From the NCBI RefSeq assembly GCF_023168325.1, contig NZ_AP025688.1, positions 3,162,001-3,226,000 of the forward strand: a stretch of 64,000 nt of DNA, written 5' to 3'. Of the stretch, positions 57,190-64,000 are shown piece after piece; the first letter of the stretch is position 1; the number at the start of each line of letters is the position of its first letter. The translations under genes were made by a program, and so were the position numbers. The notes below the pieces were generated by a model. It searched no databases. It saw nothing but the letters and a program-made list of their open reading frames with translations, and was not told the DNA's origin. The stretch comes from Tsukamurella sp. PLM1. Its GTDB lineage: Bacteria; Actinomycetota; Actinomycetes; Mycobacteriales; Mycobacteriaceae.

Positions 57190-57912
57190 ATGACGTGGGT
57201 TGAACACTTCGAACAGCGGGCCCTGCAGCGCGGCGCCGATCCGCAATGGTCCCGCGGTGCGGCGCTGCCGCCGGCCGTGATCGCGAGCCTGCAGCGGTTC
57301 CAGGTCGGCGAGAGCGGTGACGGGTCGACGCTGTTCGCGCACGCGGATACGGCGGGAGACCCGGAGTACGCCGCAGCCGTGCGGCTGTTCGTCGCGGAGG
57401 AGAACGAGCACGCCCGGCTGCTGGCGGAGCTGATCCGAGCGGGCGGCGGACAACTGCTCGACCGGCACTGGTCGGACGCCGTCTTCGTGCGGGCGCGGCG
57501 GGCGCTGGGCCTGCGGTGCGAGCTGCTCGTGCTCACGGTGGCCGAGCTGATCGCGGTGAGCTACTACGGCGCCCTGGCGCGCTCGGCGGACCCGCTGCTC
57601 GCCGAGGTCAGCAGCCGGATCCTGGACGACGAGCAGTACCACATCCGGTTCCAGCGCGACCGGCTCGCGGCGGGCTTCGCGGCCACGCCGACGTGGCGCC
57701 GGAGGGCGACCGGGGTGCTCTGGCAGGGCTTCGCCGCAGCCGTCGCGGTCGTGGTCGCAGCGGATCACGGCCCCGCACTGGTCGCGGTGGGCGGATCGCG
57801 GCGGGCCCTGCTCCGCGAGAGCGCGACGCTGTTCGCGCGGTTCCGGCGCGACGTCTTCACCGCACCGGTCGGGCACCGTCGGGAAGTTCCTGCAGCGGCC
57901 CATCGCTCCTGA
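57190..57912 (+). CDS. Ferritin-like diiron protein
   Basis: 240 residues. Two iron-ligand pairs are spaced as in ferritin-like four-helix proteins: FVAEENEHARLL (about residue 60) and DDEQYHIRFQRDRL (about 143), with Glu in TVAELIAVSYYG between them. The C-terminal third is helical and basic. The family resembles small oxidases or storage proteins annotated only as hypothetical. It lies between DUF2342 and the E1-like gene, in the same direction. Confidence 0.65.
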   Translation: MTWVEHFEQRALQRGADPQWSRGAALPPAVIASLQRFQVGESGDGSTLFAHADTAGDPEYAAAVRLFVAEENEHARLLAELIRAGGGQLLDRHWSDAVFVRARRALGLRCELLVLTVAELIAVSYYGALARSADPLLAEVSSRILDDEQYHIRFQRDRLAAGFAATPTWRRRATGVLWQGFAAAVAVVVAADHGPALVAVGGSRRALLRESATLFARFRRDVFTAPVGHRREVPAAAHRS

Positions 57913-57987
57913 TCAGAGCTGATTTCACCCTGTGGATAACGGGTGTTCTCGGCGGTGCGGCCGTGGCGCGGCGTGCCAGGGTGAGCC

Positions 57988-58836
57988 ATGCGGCAACGCC
58001 TGAACCCATATCTCACCGTCGTCGTGCGCCCGCCGACGCTGGTCCAACTGGGCGCCTCGGCGACCGGCGCGGCCGTCCTCCGGCCGCCGTCCTGGCTCAC
58101 GCCGGACGTGACCGCCGGCCTGCTCCGCTGGCTGCAGTCCTACCGCTCCCCTCAGGAACTACAGCGACACGCCGCCGATGCGGGGATGACTGCGCCGGAC
58201 GTGGACGCGCTCCTGGGCGCACTCCGCGGCCACGGGCTGCTCGAGACGGAGCGCCCGGGGGCTCCGCTGCACGTGTACCTGCACGGGCGCGGCCAGGTGG
58301 CCGACGCGGTCCTCGGCGAGCTGGCCGCGGTCGACGGGCTGCGCGTGACCGCGGGGACGTCGCGCAGCTGGCGCCCCGACGGCCGCCCGCTGGACCTGGT
58401 GCTGCTCACCGACACGCTCTCCCCCGACCCCGTGCTGGTCCGGCGGCTGATGCGCGCCCGGGTCCCGCACCTTCCGGTGGTGCTGCGCGACGGGACGGGT
58501 GTGGTGGGGCCGCTAGTGCTGCCGGGCGCGGGGCCGTGCCTGCGCTGCCTCGACCGCACCCGCACCGACGTCGACCCCGGCTGGCCGACGCTGGCCTGCC
58601 AGCTGTTCGGACGCGCCGGGCGGGCATCGGGACAGGTCCTCCGGGTCACGGCCGCCATCGCGGCGCAGCAGGTGGACGCGATCGGGGCCGCGCGGTGGGA
58701 CTCGGCGGCCCCGCCGGACGTCGTCGGCTGTAGTTTGGAGATCGAGGGCTGCGCAATCGCCGTCCGACGATGGTTCATGCACCCCGGGTGCGGATGTGGG
58801 GTCACCGACCTCCCCGCGGACGAGGCGGCAGGTTGA
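57988..58836 (+). CDS. E1-like / TOMM cyclodehydratase-type protein (Rv3196-like)
   Basis: 282 residues. A winged-helix-like N-terminal part (residues 1-90, LNPYLTVVVRPPTLVQLGAS) resembles RiPP-recognition elements. A Rossmann-like middle (VYLHGRGQVADAVLGELAAV) and a tetra-Cys zinc site follow: GPCLRCLDR (about 178) and HPGCGCGVTD (about 268). This is the order of ocin-ThiF/TOMM cyclodehydratase partner proteins. There is no precursor peptide or YcaO gene next to it. It corresponds to Rv3196 by order. Function unknown. Confidence 0.75.
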   Translation: MRQRLNPYLTVVVRPPTLVQLGASATGAAVLRPPSWLTPDVTAGLLRWLQSYRSPQELQRHAADAGMTAPDVDALLGALRGHGLLETERPGAPLHVYLHGRGQVADAVLGELAAVDGLRVTAGTSRSWRPDGRPLDLVLLTDTLSPDPVLVRRLMRARVPHLPVVLRDGTGVVGPLVLPGAGPCLRCLDRTRTDVDPGWPTLACQLFGRAGRASGQVLRVTAAIAAQQVDAIGAARWDSAAPPDVVGCSLEIEGCAIAVRRWFMHPGCGCGVTDLPADEAAG

Positions 58837-58849
58837 CTTCAGGGGTCAG

Positions 58850-60166
58850 GTGTCCGAGATCACCCGCGGCGGCGCGAAGCGCACCGCCAAGCTTGCAGGA
58901 CTCCCGCTGGGCATGGCCGGGCGGACGGCCGTGGGCTGGGGCAAACGGCTGGCGGGCGCCGATAAGGACGAGGTGAACGCCGAGTTGCAGGCGAGGGCCG
59001 CCGAGCAACTGTTCGAGGTCTTGGGCCAGCTCAAGGGCGGCGCCATGAAGCTGGGCCAGGCGATGAGCGTGATGGAGGCCGCGGTGCCGCCCGAGTACGC
59101 CGAGCCCTACCGGGACGCGCTCGCCAAGCTGCAGAACGAGGCGCCGCCGATGCCCGCCGCGACGGTGCACAAGGTCCTCGACCAACAGCTGGGAACGGGG
59201 TGGCGTGACCGGTTCAGTTCCTTCGACGACGATGCCGCCGCCTCCGCGTCGATCGGCCAGGTGCACCGCGGCGTGTGGGCCGACGGGCGCGAGGTGGCGG
59301 TCAAGGTCCAGTACCCGGGCGCCGACGAAGCCCTGCGCGCCGACCTCAAGGCGCTCGGCCGGCTCAGCTCGGTGATCAAGCCGCTGACGCCGGGTGCCGA
59401 CATCAAGTCGCTAGTGCAGGAGCTCACTGACCGCACCGAGGCCGAGCTCGACTACCGGTACGAGGCCACGAATCAGCGCAAGTTCGCGAAGGCCTTCGAC
59501 GGTGACCCGAACGTCCAGGTCCCGAAGGTGTTCGCGAGCGCGCCCGCCGTGATCATCAGCGAATGGGTCACCGGGCGGCCCCTGCGGGACGTGATCGCGA
59601 ACGGCACCCAGGCCGAGCGCGACGACGCCGCGGCGAAGCTCACCGAGTTCGAGGTGAGTGCGCCTGCGCGCACCGGCCTGCTGCACGGCGACCCCCACCC
59701 CGGCAACTTCATGATCGCGCCGGACGGCAGGCTGATCGCGCTCGACTTCGGCGCCGTCGCGGAGTACCCCGGCGGCATCCCGCCGGCGGTGGGCAAGATC
59801 CTGCGGCTCGCGCGCGACGAGCGCTACGACGAGCTGTTCCCGCTGCTGCGCAGCCAGGGGTTCATCCCGCCGCGGCTGGAGATCACCGCCGAGGACATCC
59901 GGAGCTACCTGGCACCGTACGTGGACCCGCTGCGCTCCGAGAGCTTCCACTTCACCCGCAAGTGGCTGATGAAGGCGGCGTACACCGCGACGGACGTGCG
60001 CGGCGAGCAGTTCCAGACCGGCCGCAAGCTGGCCCTGCCCACCGAGTACGTGATGCTGTTCCGCGTCCTGCTCGGCATGGTGGGCATCTGCTCGCAGATG
60101 GAGGCCGAGGCGCCGTACCGCAGCATCGTCGAGCACTGGGTACCGCTGGTCGAGTCGGACGACTGA
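58850..60166 (+). CDS. ABC1/AarF-type atypical protein kinase (Rv3197-like)
   Basis: 438 residues from GTG 58850 (SEITRGGAKRTAKLAGLPLG), preceded by AGGGG. ABC1 motifs are KLGQAMSVMEAAVPPEYAEP (KxGQ), AASASIGQVHRGV, VAVKVQYPGAD (ATP-binding Lys), TEAELDYRYEATNQ, catalytic HGDPHPGNF and metal-binding ALDFGAVAE. Such kinases support quinone or isoprenoid lipid metabolism. In mycobacteria the gene precedes whiB7, as here, and Rv3197 belongs to the WhiB7 regulon. Confidence 0.9.
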   Translation: MSEITRGGAKRTAKLAGLPLGMAGRTAVGWGKRLAGADKDEVNAELQARAAEQLFEVLGQLKGGAMKLGQAMSVMEAAVPPEYAEPYRDALAKLQNEAPPMPAATVHKVLDQQLGTGWRDRFSSFDDDAAASASIGQVHRGVWADGREVAVKVQYPGADEALRADLKALGRLSSVIKPLTPGADIKSLVQELTDRTEAELDYRYEATNQRKFAKAFDGDPNVQVPKVFASAPAVIISEWVTGRPLRDVIANGTQAERDDAAAKLTEFEVSAPARTGLLHGDPHPGNFMIAPDGRLIALDFGAVAEYPGGIPPAVGKILRLARDERYDELFPLLRSQGFIPPRLEITAEDIRSYLAPYVDPLRSESFHFTRKWLMKAAYTATDVRGEQFQTGRKLALPTEYVMLFRVLLGMVGICSQMEAEAPYRSIVEHWVPLVESDD

Positions 60167-60202
60167 CCCGGTTCGGCTCTCCCGGAGGCGTAGCGTGGCT
60201 GC

Positions 60203-60588
60203 ATGACCGCGTCGATCTCCGCCTCGTCGTCTCCGTCACCGCGCTGGATCCCGCGCTGGCGTTCTACGAGGGCCTGGTCGGCCTGCGGCGCACCGCCTCT
60301 GCCGACGAACTCGCGTGGCTCGCCACGGCCGACGGCGTCGAGATCATGCTGCACGAGCGCCCCGCGACGCCCAGCGACACCGCGGTCGCCCTGGGCCTCG
60401 CCGTCCCGGATCTGGACGGCGTCGTCGGAGCGTGGGCCGCGCGGGGCGGTGTCGTCGTGGACCCGCCCGAGGAGCGGCCGTGGGGCGAGCGGATGGCCGT
60501 CGTGCGCGACCCCGACGGACACCTCGTGTGCCTGTCGCAAGCCTCCGCGGCGGCGGTGGCGTCCTCGACGGCGGCGCCGCCCACGTAG
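60203..60588 (+). CDS. VOC (glyoxalase/bleomycin-resistance) family protein, frameshifted
   Basis: It starts at ATG 60203. One G is missing after ATGACCGCG; repaired, it reads MTAVDLRLVVSVTALDPALA. The single VOC module has FYEGLVGLRR, GVEIMLHERP and MAVVRDPDGHLVCLSQ, 128 residues. Metal ligands are probably a His and Glu from these strands. Its location beside whiB7 is interesting, but resistance function is unproven. Confidence 0.8.
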
Positions 60589-60651
60589 TCCCCGCCGCCC
60601 GCGCAGTCCCGCCGGTCGCGGGTTCCGCGACACCGGCCGGTCGGCCGCTGG

Positions 60652-61860
60652 TCAGACGAACGCGCCCTTACCCGTCACCTCCCGGCCCACGAGCAGCGAC
60701 TGGATCTCCGCGGTGCCCTCGTAGGTGACGAGCGCCTCCATGTCGCACAGGTGCCGCATCACGTGGAAGTCGAGCGTGATGCCGTTGCCGCCCAGGACGT
60801 CCCGCGCCAGGCGGCACACGTGCCGTGCCTTCACGCTGCAGTAGTACTTCGCGAGCGCGGCCATCGTGTCGGTGACCGCGCCCTCGTCCAGCAGCCGGCC
60901 CAGCCGGATGCAGTACAGCTGCATCGCCGTCACGTCGCCGAGCATCTCGACCAGCTTGCCCTGGATCGCCTGGGTCGCGGCGATCGGCTTGCCGAACTGG
61001 ATGCGCCGCTGCGCGTAGGTCAGCGCGATCTCGTAGGCGGCCACCGCATGGCCGGTGGACGACCAGGCGACCGCGTTGCGGGTACCCATGAGCACCTTGG
61101 AGACATCGGGGAAACCGTTGCAATGCACCAGCCGTCGGTCATCGGGCACCCGCACGTCCTCAAGGACGATGTCGGCGTTCTGCACCATGCGCAGCGACAC
61201 CTTGCCGCCGATCTTGGTGGCGCTGTAGCCGGGGTCGTCCTTCTCCACGACGAAGGCCTTGACCTTGCCGTCGCCGGTGTCGCGGGCGAAGACCACGATG
61301 ATGTCGCACCACGTCGCGTTGCCCGGCCAGCGCTTGACGCCGTTGAGGATCCAGTCCGATCCGTCGCGGGTGGCGGTGGCCTCCAGCGCCACCGAGTCGG
61401 AGCCGTGGTCGGGTTCGGTGAGGGCGAAGGCGCCGATCCTGTCGAGGTTCGCCATCGCCGGCAGCCACCGCGTGCGCTGTTCCTCGGAGCCGAGGATGTA
61501 GATCGACTGCATCGCCAGGCCCACGTGCACCCCCATGAACGTGGCGATGCTGCCGTCGATGCGTCCCAGTTCGTACGAGACGAGTCCCTGCCCCACGGCG
61601 GTCATCGGCGTGATGCCGTAGCCGGTCATGGTGTCGCCCACGATCTTCAGCTCGCGAAGTTTCGGCAGGATCTCGTGCGGGAACTCGCCGCGCTCCCAGT
61701 AGTCGTTCACGATCGGCAGTAGCTCCTTGTCGCCGAACTTGCGGACCTTGACCAGCAGGTCCATCTCCTGCTCGGAGAGTAGCGATTCCATGTCCAGGTA
61801 GTCGGTGTCGCGGGAGCGGGCGATGCCCTCCGCGAGGGCCTCGGTGGTCCGGTCGGTCAT
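60652..61860 (-). CDS. Acyl-CoA dehydrogenase, glutaryl-CoA dehydrogenase-like
   Basis: 402 residues from ATG 61860, intact. Motifs are FALTEPDHGSDSVALEATAT, LVSYELGRIDGSIATFMGVH and the C-terminal LVTYEGTAEIQSLLVGREVTG with the catalytic Glu in YEGT. The last feature and overall length match the GCDH subgroup, though substrate arginine residues cannot be checked by eye. It lies convergent with the VOC gene and downstream of whiB7. Confidence 0.9.
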   Translation of the reverse strand: MTDRTTEALAEGIARSRDTDYLDMESLLSEQEMDLLVKVRKFGDKELLPIVNDYWERGEFPHEILPKLRELKIVGDTMTGYGITPMTAVGQGLVSYELGRIDGSIATFMGVHVGLAMQSIYILGSEEQRTRWLPAMANLDRIGAFALTEPDHGSDSVALEATATRDGSDWILNGVKRWPGNATWCDIIVVFARDTGDGKVKAFVVEKDDPGYSATKIGGKVSLRMVQNADIVLEDVRVPDDRRLVHCNGFPDVSKVLMGTRNAVAWSSTGHAVAAYEIALTYAQRRIQFGKPIAATQAIQGKLVEMLGDVTAMQLYCIRLGRLLDEGAVTDTMAALAKYYCSVKARHVCRLARDVLGGNGITLDFHVMRHLCDMEALVTYEGTAEIQSLLVGREVTGKGAFV

Positions 61861-62002
61861 GGGACGCGTCCTTGTCTGTCGGTCGGTTCGGCTCGACTCA
61901 ACTGTGCGCCGCGTCACTGCGCACCCACAATGGTCGGCACCACAACGTGGACGGCCCCGGACGGTCACCGCGAACATCGCCCCTCACCGGGCGCGGAGAC
62001 GA

Positions 62003-62042
62003 GTGAGCCCCGATCCTCGGTTCTCGAGGTATCGGGGCTCAC
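62003..62042 (-). terminator. Terminator of whiB7
   Basis: A long stem GTGAGCCCCGAT / ATCGGGGCTCAC, extended by an inner CTCG/CGAG pair, just downstream of the whiB7 stop on the minus strand. Confidence 0.8.
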
Positions 62043-62047
62043 TGCGC

Positions 62048-62347
62048 TCAGGCCGCATTCTTCCGCGGCCGGCCGCGCGGGCGCTTGCGGGCGATCACGA
62101 CGCCCTGGTCGAAGATCTGCCCTCCCCACACGCCCCACGGCTCGGCGCGCTCGAGCGCGGCGGCCAGGCAGGCGCGCTGCAGGGGGCAGCGCTCACACAG
62201 GGCCTTGGCTCGCTCGAGGTCCGACGGGGCCTCGGCGAACCACAGGTCGGGATCGCCGGCGCGGCAGGGCACGCGGCTGTCGATGCTGAGGGAATCGATG
62301 GTGCGGACGGTCCCCTCCACGGGACGTTCGTCCAAGATGGTCGGCAC
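62048..62347 (-). CDS. whiB7: WhiB7, iron-sulfur transcription factor of intrinsic antibiotic resistance
   Basis: 99 residues from GTG 62347 with ribosome site AAAGGTGA. Four Fe-S cysteines: RVPCRAGD, then the pair in LCERCPLQRACLAA. The GVWGG turn and the C-terminal AT-hook (RGRPRK) identify WhiB7. With SigA it activates ribosome-drug resistance genes. Placement between the ABC1 kinase and uvrD2 matches Rv3197A. An upstream ORF and hairpins suggest leader control. Confidence 0.95.
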   Translation of the reverse strand: MPTILDERPVEGTVRTIDSLSIDSRVPCRAGDPDLWFAEAPSDLERAKALCERCPLQRACLAAALERAEPWGVWGGQIFDQGVVIARKRPRGRPRKNAA

Positions 62348-62361
62348 TTCTGGTCACCTTT

Positions 62362-62380
62362 CCACCTGTTGTTCAGGTGG
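62362..62380 (-). promoter_or_regulatory. Hairpin directly before the whiB7 ribosome site
   Basis: CCACCTG-AACAA-CAGGTGG, seven pairs and a five-base loop, abutting AAAGGTGA of whiB7. Further hairpins upstream are CCACGGG...CCCGTGG (about 62501-62532) and CACGCCC...GGGCGTG (about 62464-62486). These are candidate attenuator elements. Confidence 0.55.
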
Positions 62381-62559
62381 CCTCGGTAGCGGCGCCGGGT
62401 AGGCGCACGGGATGTCTCTTCCGGGTGGGTGCGCGAACCGTGTGGCGGTCCCCTCGCGTGATCACGCCCGACGATGCGGGGCGTGCGAGAGACCGGGAAG
62501 CCACGGGTTCCGCGCGGTTGCGGGTCCCGTGGTGAATGCGAAGAGGAGGGTCCTGGGAC

Positions 62560-62763
62560 CTAACCTCGTCGCAGGGAACACACGGGGCGCGTGAGCGGTT
62601 CGTGATCGACGGCGTACGTCGCCCGCTCCTGGCGCAGTCGCCACAAACGTGGCGTCATGCCGGGCAGGGCGTGGGAGGCCTCGAGACGAACCGCTGCCGC
62701 TGCGAACACTCCACCCTCTGCTGCGGTGAACTGCTTGCCTACGTTGATGATTGCGTTGTTCAT
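62560..62763 (-). CDS. Upstream ORF (leader peptide) of whiB7
   Basis: 67 codons from ATG 62763 behind a strong AAAGGAGG, same strand as whiB7 and ending 213 bases before it. The sequence MNNAIINVGKQFTAAEGGVF continues Ala-rich then Arg-rich (PRLWRLRQERATY). In mycobacteria a translated uORF in the whiB7 leader couples ribosome stalling to antitermination; this ORF sits where that element is expected. The peptide sequence itself may matter little. Confidence 0.65.
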   Translation of the reverse strand: MNNAIINVGKQFTAAEGGVFAAAAVRLEASHALPGMTPRLWRLRQERATYAVDHEPLTRPVCSLRRG

Positions 62764-62864
62764 TGTCTTCTGCCTCCTTTCGCGCGCGGTTGATCACGTT
62801 CCGGCGGGCGAAGCGGCCCAGTGCAAGTGCCTGCTTCGCGCGTCATCCCGTGCGGTCGTGTTCC

Positions 62865-62902
62865 ACAGTATGCGGGCAAAACTATTCACACAAGTTATTT
62901 TT
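62865..62902 (-). promoter_or_regulatory. whiB7 promoter with A+T-rich WhiB7 box
   Basis: Minus strand: AAAAATAA (62902-62895) just upstream of a -35-like TTGTGT (62893-62888), 17 bases, then TACTGT (62870-62865) as -10. An A+T-rich box beside the -35 is the known feature of WhiB7-activated promoters. Confidence 0.55.
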
Positions 62903-63071
62903 GACCTGCGGTTATGCGGCGGGCCGCCGCTACACGTGCTCGGCGTCGCCCAGCGCGTCCGCAGCGGTCACGCTCCGACGGCATTGCCTTGTTCCTCCCC
63001 CGCGCCGCGCCGAAAGGTGCCCCCGGCATTCGCTCCCCTACCCGGCGCCAGGCCTCCGGCGTGGGCTCGAA

Positions 63072-63099
63072 CGTCCCCCACGCGGCGCCGACTCCCCCA
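63072..63099. repeat. 28-bp direct repeat, copy 1
   Basis: Begins CGTCCCCCACGCGGCGCC and ends GACTCCCCCA. Identical to 63131-63158, with 31 bases between. Both lie between whiB7 leader and uvrD2 stop. Confidence 0.85.
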
Positions 63100-63130
63100 C
63101 TCCACGCCGCCGGAACTGAAATGCTCCGTT

Positions 63131-63158
63131 CGTCCCCCACGCGGCGCCGACTCCCCCA
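63131..63158. repeat. 28-bp direct repeat, copy 2
   Basis: Exact second copy of the 28-bp unit at 63072. It is 30 bases downstream of the uvrD2 stop in the direction of that gene. Confidence 0.85.
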
Positions 63159-63188
63159 GCGGAGTCGGCAGCCTCGGAGGACTCGGCG

Positions 63189-64000
63189 TCAGGCGTGCTC
63201 GGCGATGAGGGCGAGCACCTCGTCGCCGTACTTCTCGACCTTCGTCGAGCCGATGCCGTTGATCCGCACGAGCTGTGCGCGGGTGCGCGGCTGGTGCTCG
63301 GCGATCGCGAACAGCGTCGCGTTGGAGAAGATCGTGTACGGCGGGATCTGCTGGTCCCGCGCCTGGCCGGTGCGCCAGATCTTCAGCGCCTCGACGAGAT
63401 CGTCGTTGAGGTCCGACGGGCACTCGTCGCACCGGGAGCGCAGCTTCTCCTCGCGGGTGTCGAGGATGCCGCCGCACACCCGGCAGATGTCCGAGCTGCG
63501 CCGCTTGCCCTTGCTCGGTCCAGAGTCTGCGCGGGGCCGGCCGGCGTCCGCCTGGCCGGCCACGACGTCGAGAAACCGGGTGCGCTTGCGGGTCTTGCGA
63601 CCGCCCTCGTTGCGGGCCAGCGCCCACGACAGGTGGAGGTGCTCGCGGGCGCGGGTCACGCCCACGTACAGCAGACGGCGCTCCTCCTCGATCGGCTCGG
63701 GATCGCCCTTGGCGATGGCCTGCGAGATCGGCACCGAGCCCTCGGTGAGCCCCACGAGGAACACCGCGTCCCACTCCAGGCCCTTCGCCGCGTGCAGCGA
63801 CGAGAGCGTGACGCCCTGCATCGTGGGCGGGTGCTTCGCCTCGGCGCGGGCGCGCAGCTCGCCGATCAGCTCCGCCAGCGTGAGGCCGGGGCGTTCGGCG
63901 GACAGATTCGTCGTGAGATCCACCAGCGCGTCGAGGGCCTGCCACCGCTCCAGGGCACGGGCACCGTCGGGCTGTTGCTCGGTGAGCCCGAGGGGCTCGA
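63189..64000 (-). CDS. uvrD2: DNA helicase UvrD2, C-terminal part
   Basis: The frame is open to the right edge, so the N-terminus and Walker A are outside. Visible are helicase motifs IV-VI (TLSSLHAAKGLEWDAVFLVG, EERRLLYVGVTRAREHLHLS), a zinc-ribbon CRVCGG...RSRCDEC joined by 13 residues, and a C-terminal HRDC domain (FSNATLFAIAEHQPRTRAQL ... KYGDEVLALIAEH). The four-Cys motif and HRDC domain define UvrD2, essential in M. tuberculosis. TGA at 63191-63189. Confidence 0.93.
   Translation of the reverse strand, partial: EPLGLTEQQPDGARALERWQALDALVDLTTNLSAERPGLTLAELIGELRARAEAKHPPTMQGVTLSSLHAAKGLEWDAVFLVGLTEGSVPISQAIAKGDPEPIEEERRLLYVGVTRAREHLHLSWALARNEGGRKTRKRTRFLDVVAGQADAGRPRADSGPSKGKRRSSDICRVCGGILDTREEKLRSRCDECPSDLNDDLVEALKIWRTGQARDQQIPPYTIFSNATLFAIAEHQPRTRAQLVRINGIGSTKVEKYGDEVLALIAEHA

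Noticed and set aside
57988..58836. Active thiopeptide or azole-peptide gene cluster
   Set aside because: No YcaO, dehydrogenase or precursor peptide gene nearby; only the E1-like protein is present.
63072..63158. CRISPR repeat pair
   Set aside because: Two copies of 28 bp with a single 31-bp interval and no cas genes; insufficient for an array.

Overview
The window is about 70% G+C chromosomal DNA from a mycolic-acid actinobacterium (order Mycobacteriales). Tsukamurella or Gordonia-like relatives fit best, but I cannot fix the genus by eye. Evidence: syntenic blocks known from Mycobacterium tuberculosis (hisN-fadE24-fadE23; UPF0182 - PDZ/Lon protease - DUF2342 - E1-like protein - ABC1 kinase - whiB7 - uvrD2; smpB-ftsX-ftsE-mscS-prfB), an MTB12-like secreted antigen, a short Rpf, a WhiB7 with AT-hook, and a tmRNA tag ADSNQRDFALAA.

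Layout. 1-9.7 kb: end of a decapeptide-repeat protein, small regulators, transporters, a PHA-type regulator and a Lys-rich phasin-like protein behind a palindrome-rich promoter. 10-19 kb: an acyl-CoA catabolic island (tandem TetR, enoyl-CoA hydratase, SDR, two MaoC proteins, thiolase, AMP ligase, second SDR), with a 1268-bp IS3-family element inserted in the last SDR. 19-23 kb: XRE regulator, tRNA-Ala, DsbA-like protein, phosphoglucomutase. 23-30.5 kb: a divergent catabolic cluster (GntP permease, KDPG aldolase, D-aminoacylase-type deacetylase, PLP D-threonine-aldolase-fold enzyme / KDG kinase, IclR, RidA) that reads as a complete N-acyl-D-glucosaminate to pyruvate pathway. 30.5-31 kb: two 126-bp hairpin repeats. 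31-35 kb: CDF efflux, lipase, ABC exporter, MTB12-like protein. 35-41 kb: tmRNA, smpB, ftsX, ftsE, mscS, prfB. 41-51 kb: hisN, fadE24/fadE23, Rpf with a long leader, transporters, LLM oxidoreductase, initiator tRNA. 51-64 kb: the UPF0182 to uvrD2 block including whiB7 and its upstream ORF.

Regulation visible in the sequence: three CRP/GlxR-like boxes (TGTGA-N6-TCACA class) ahead of the phasin-like gene, the glucosaminate-type cluster and rpf; an ArsR palindrome; a GntR-type operator; a candidate IdeR half box; several strong hairpin terminators.

Quality caveat: more than twenty conserved genes are split by a frameshift that one or two extra G/C bases in a short G/C run would repair. The tRNA-Ala T-stem lacks a G in the same way. 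This pattern points to deletion errors in the assembly rather than to pseudogenes, so I annotate these genes as CDS over both frames.
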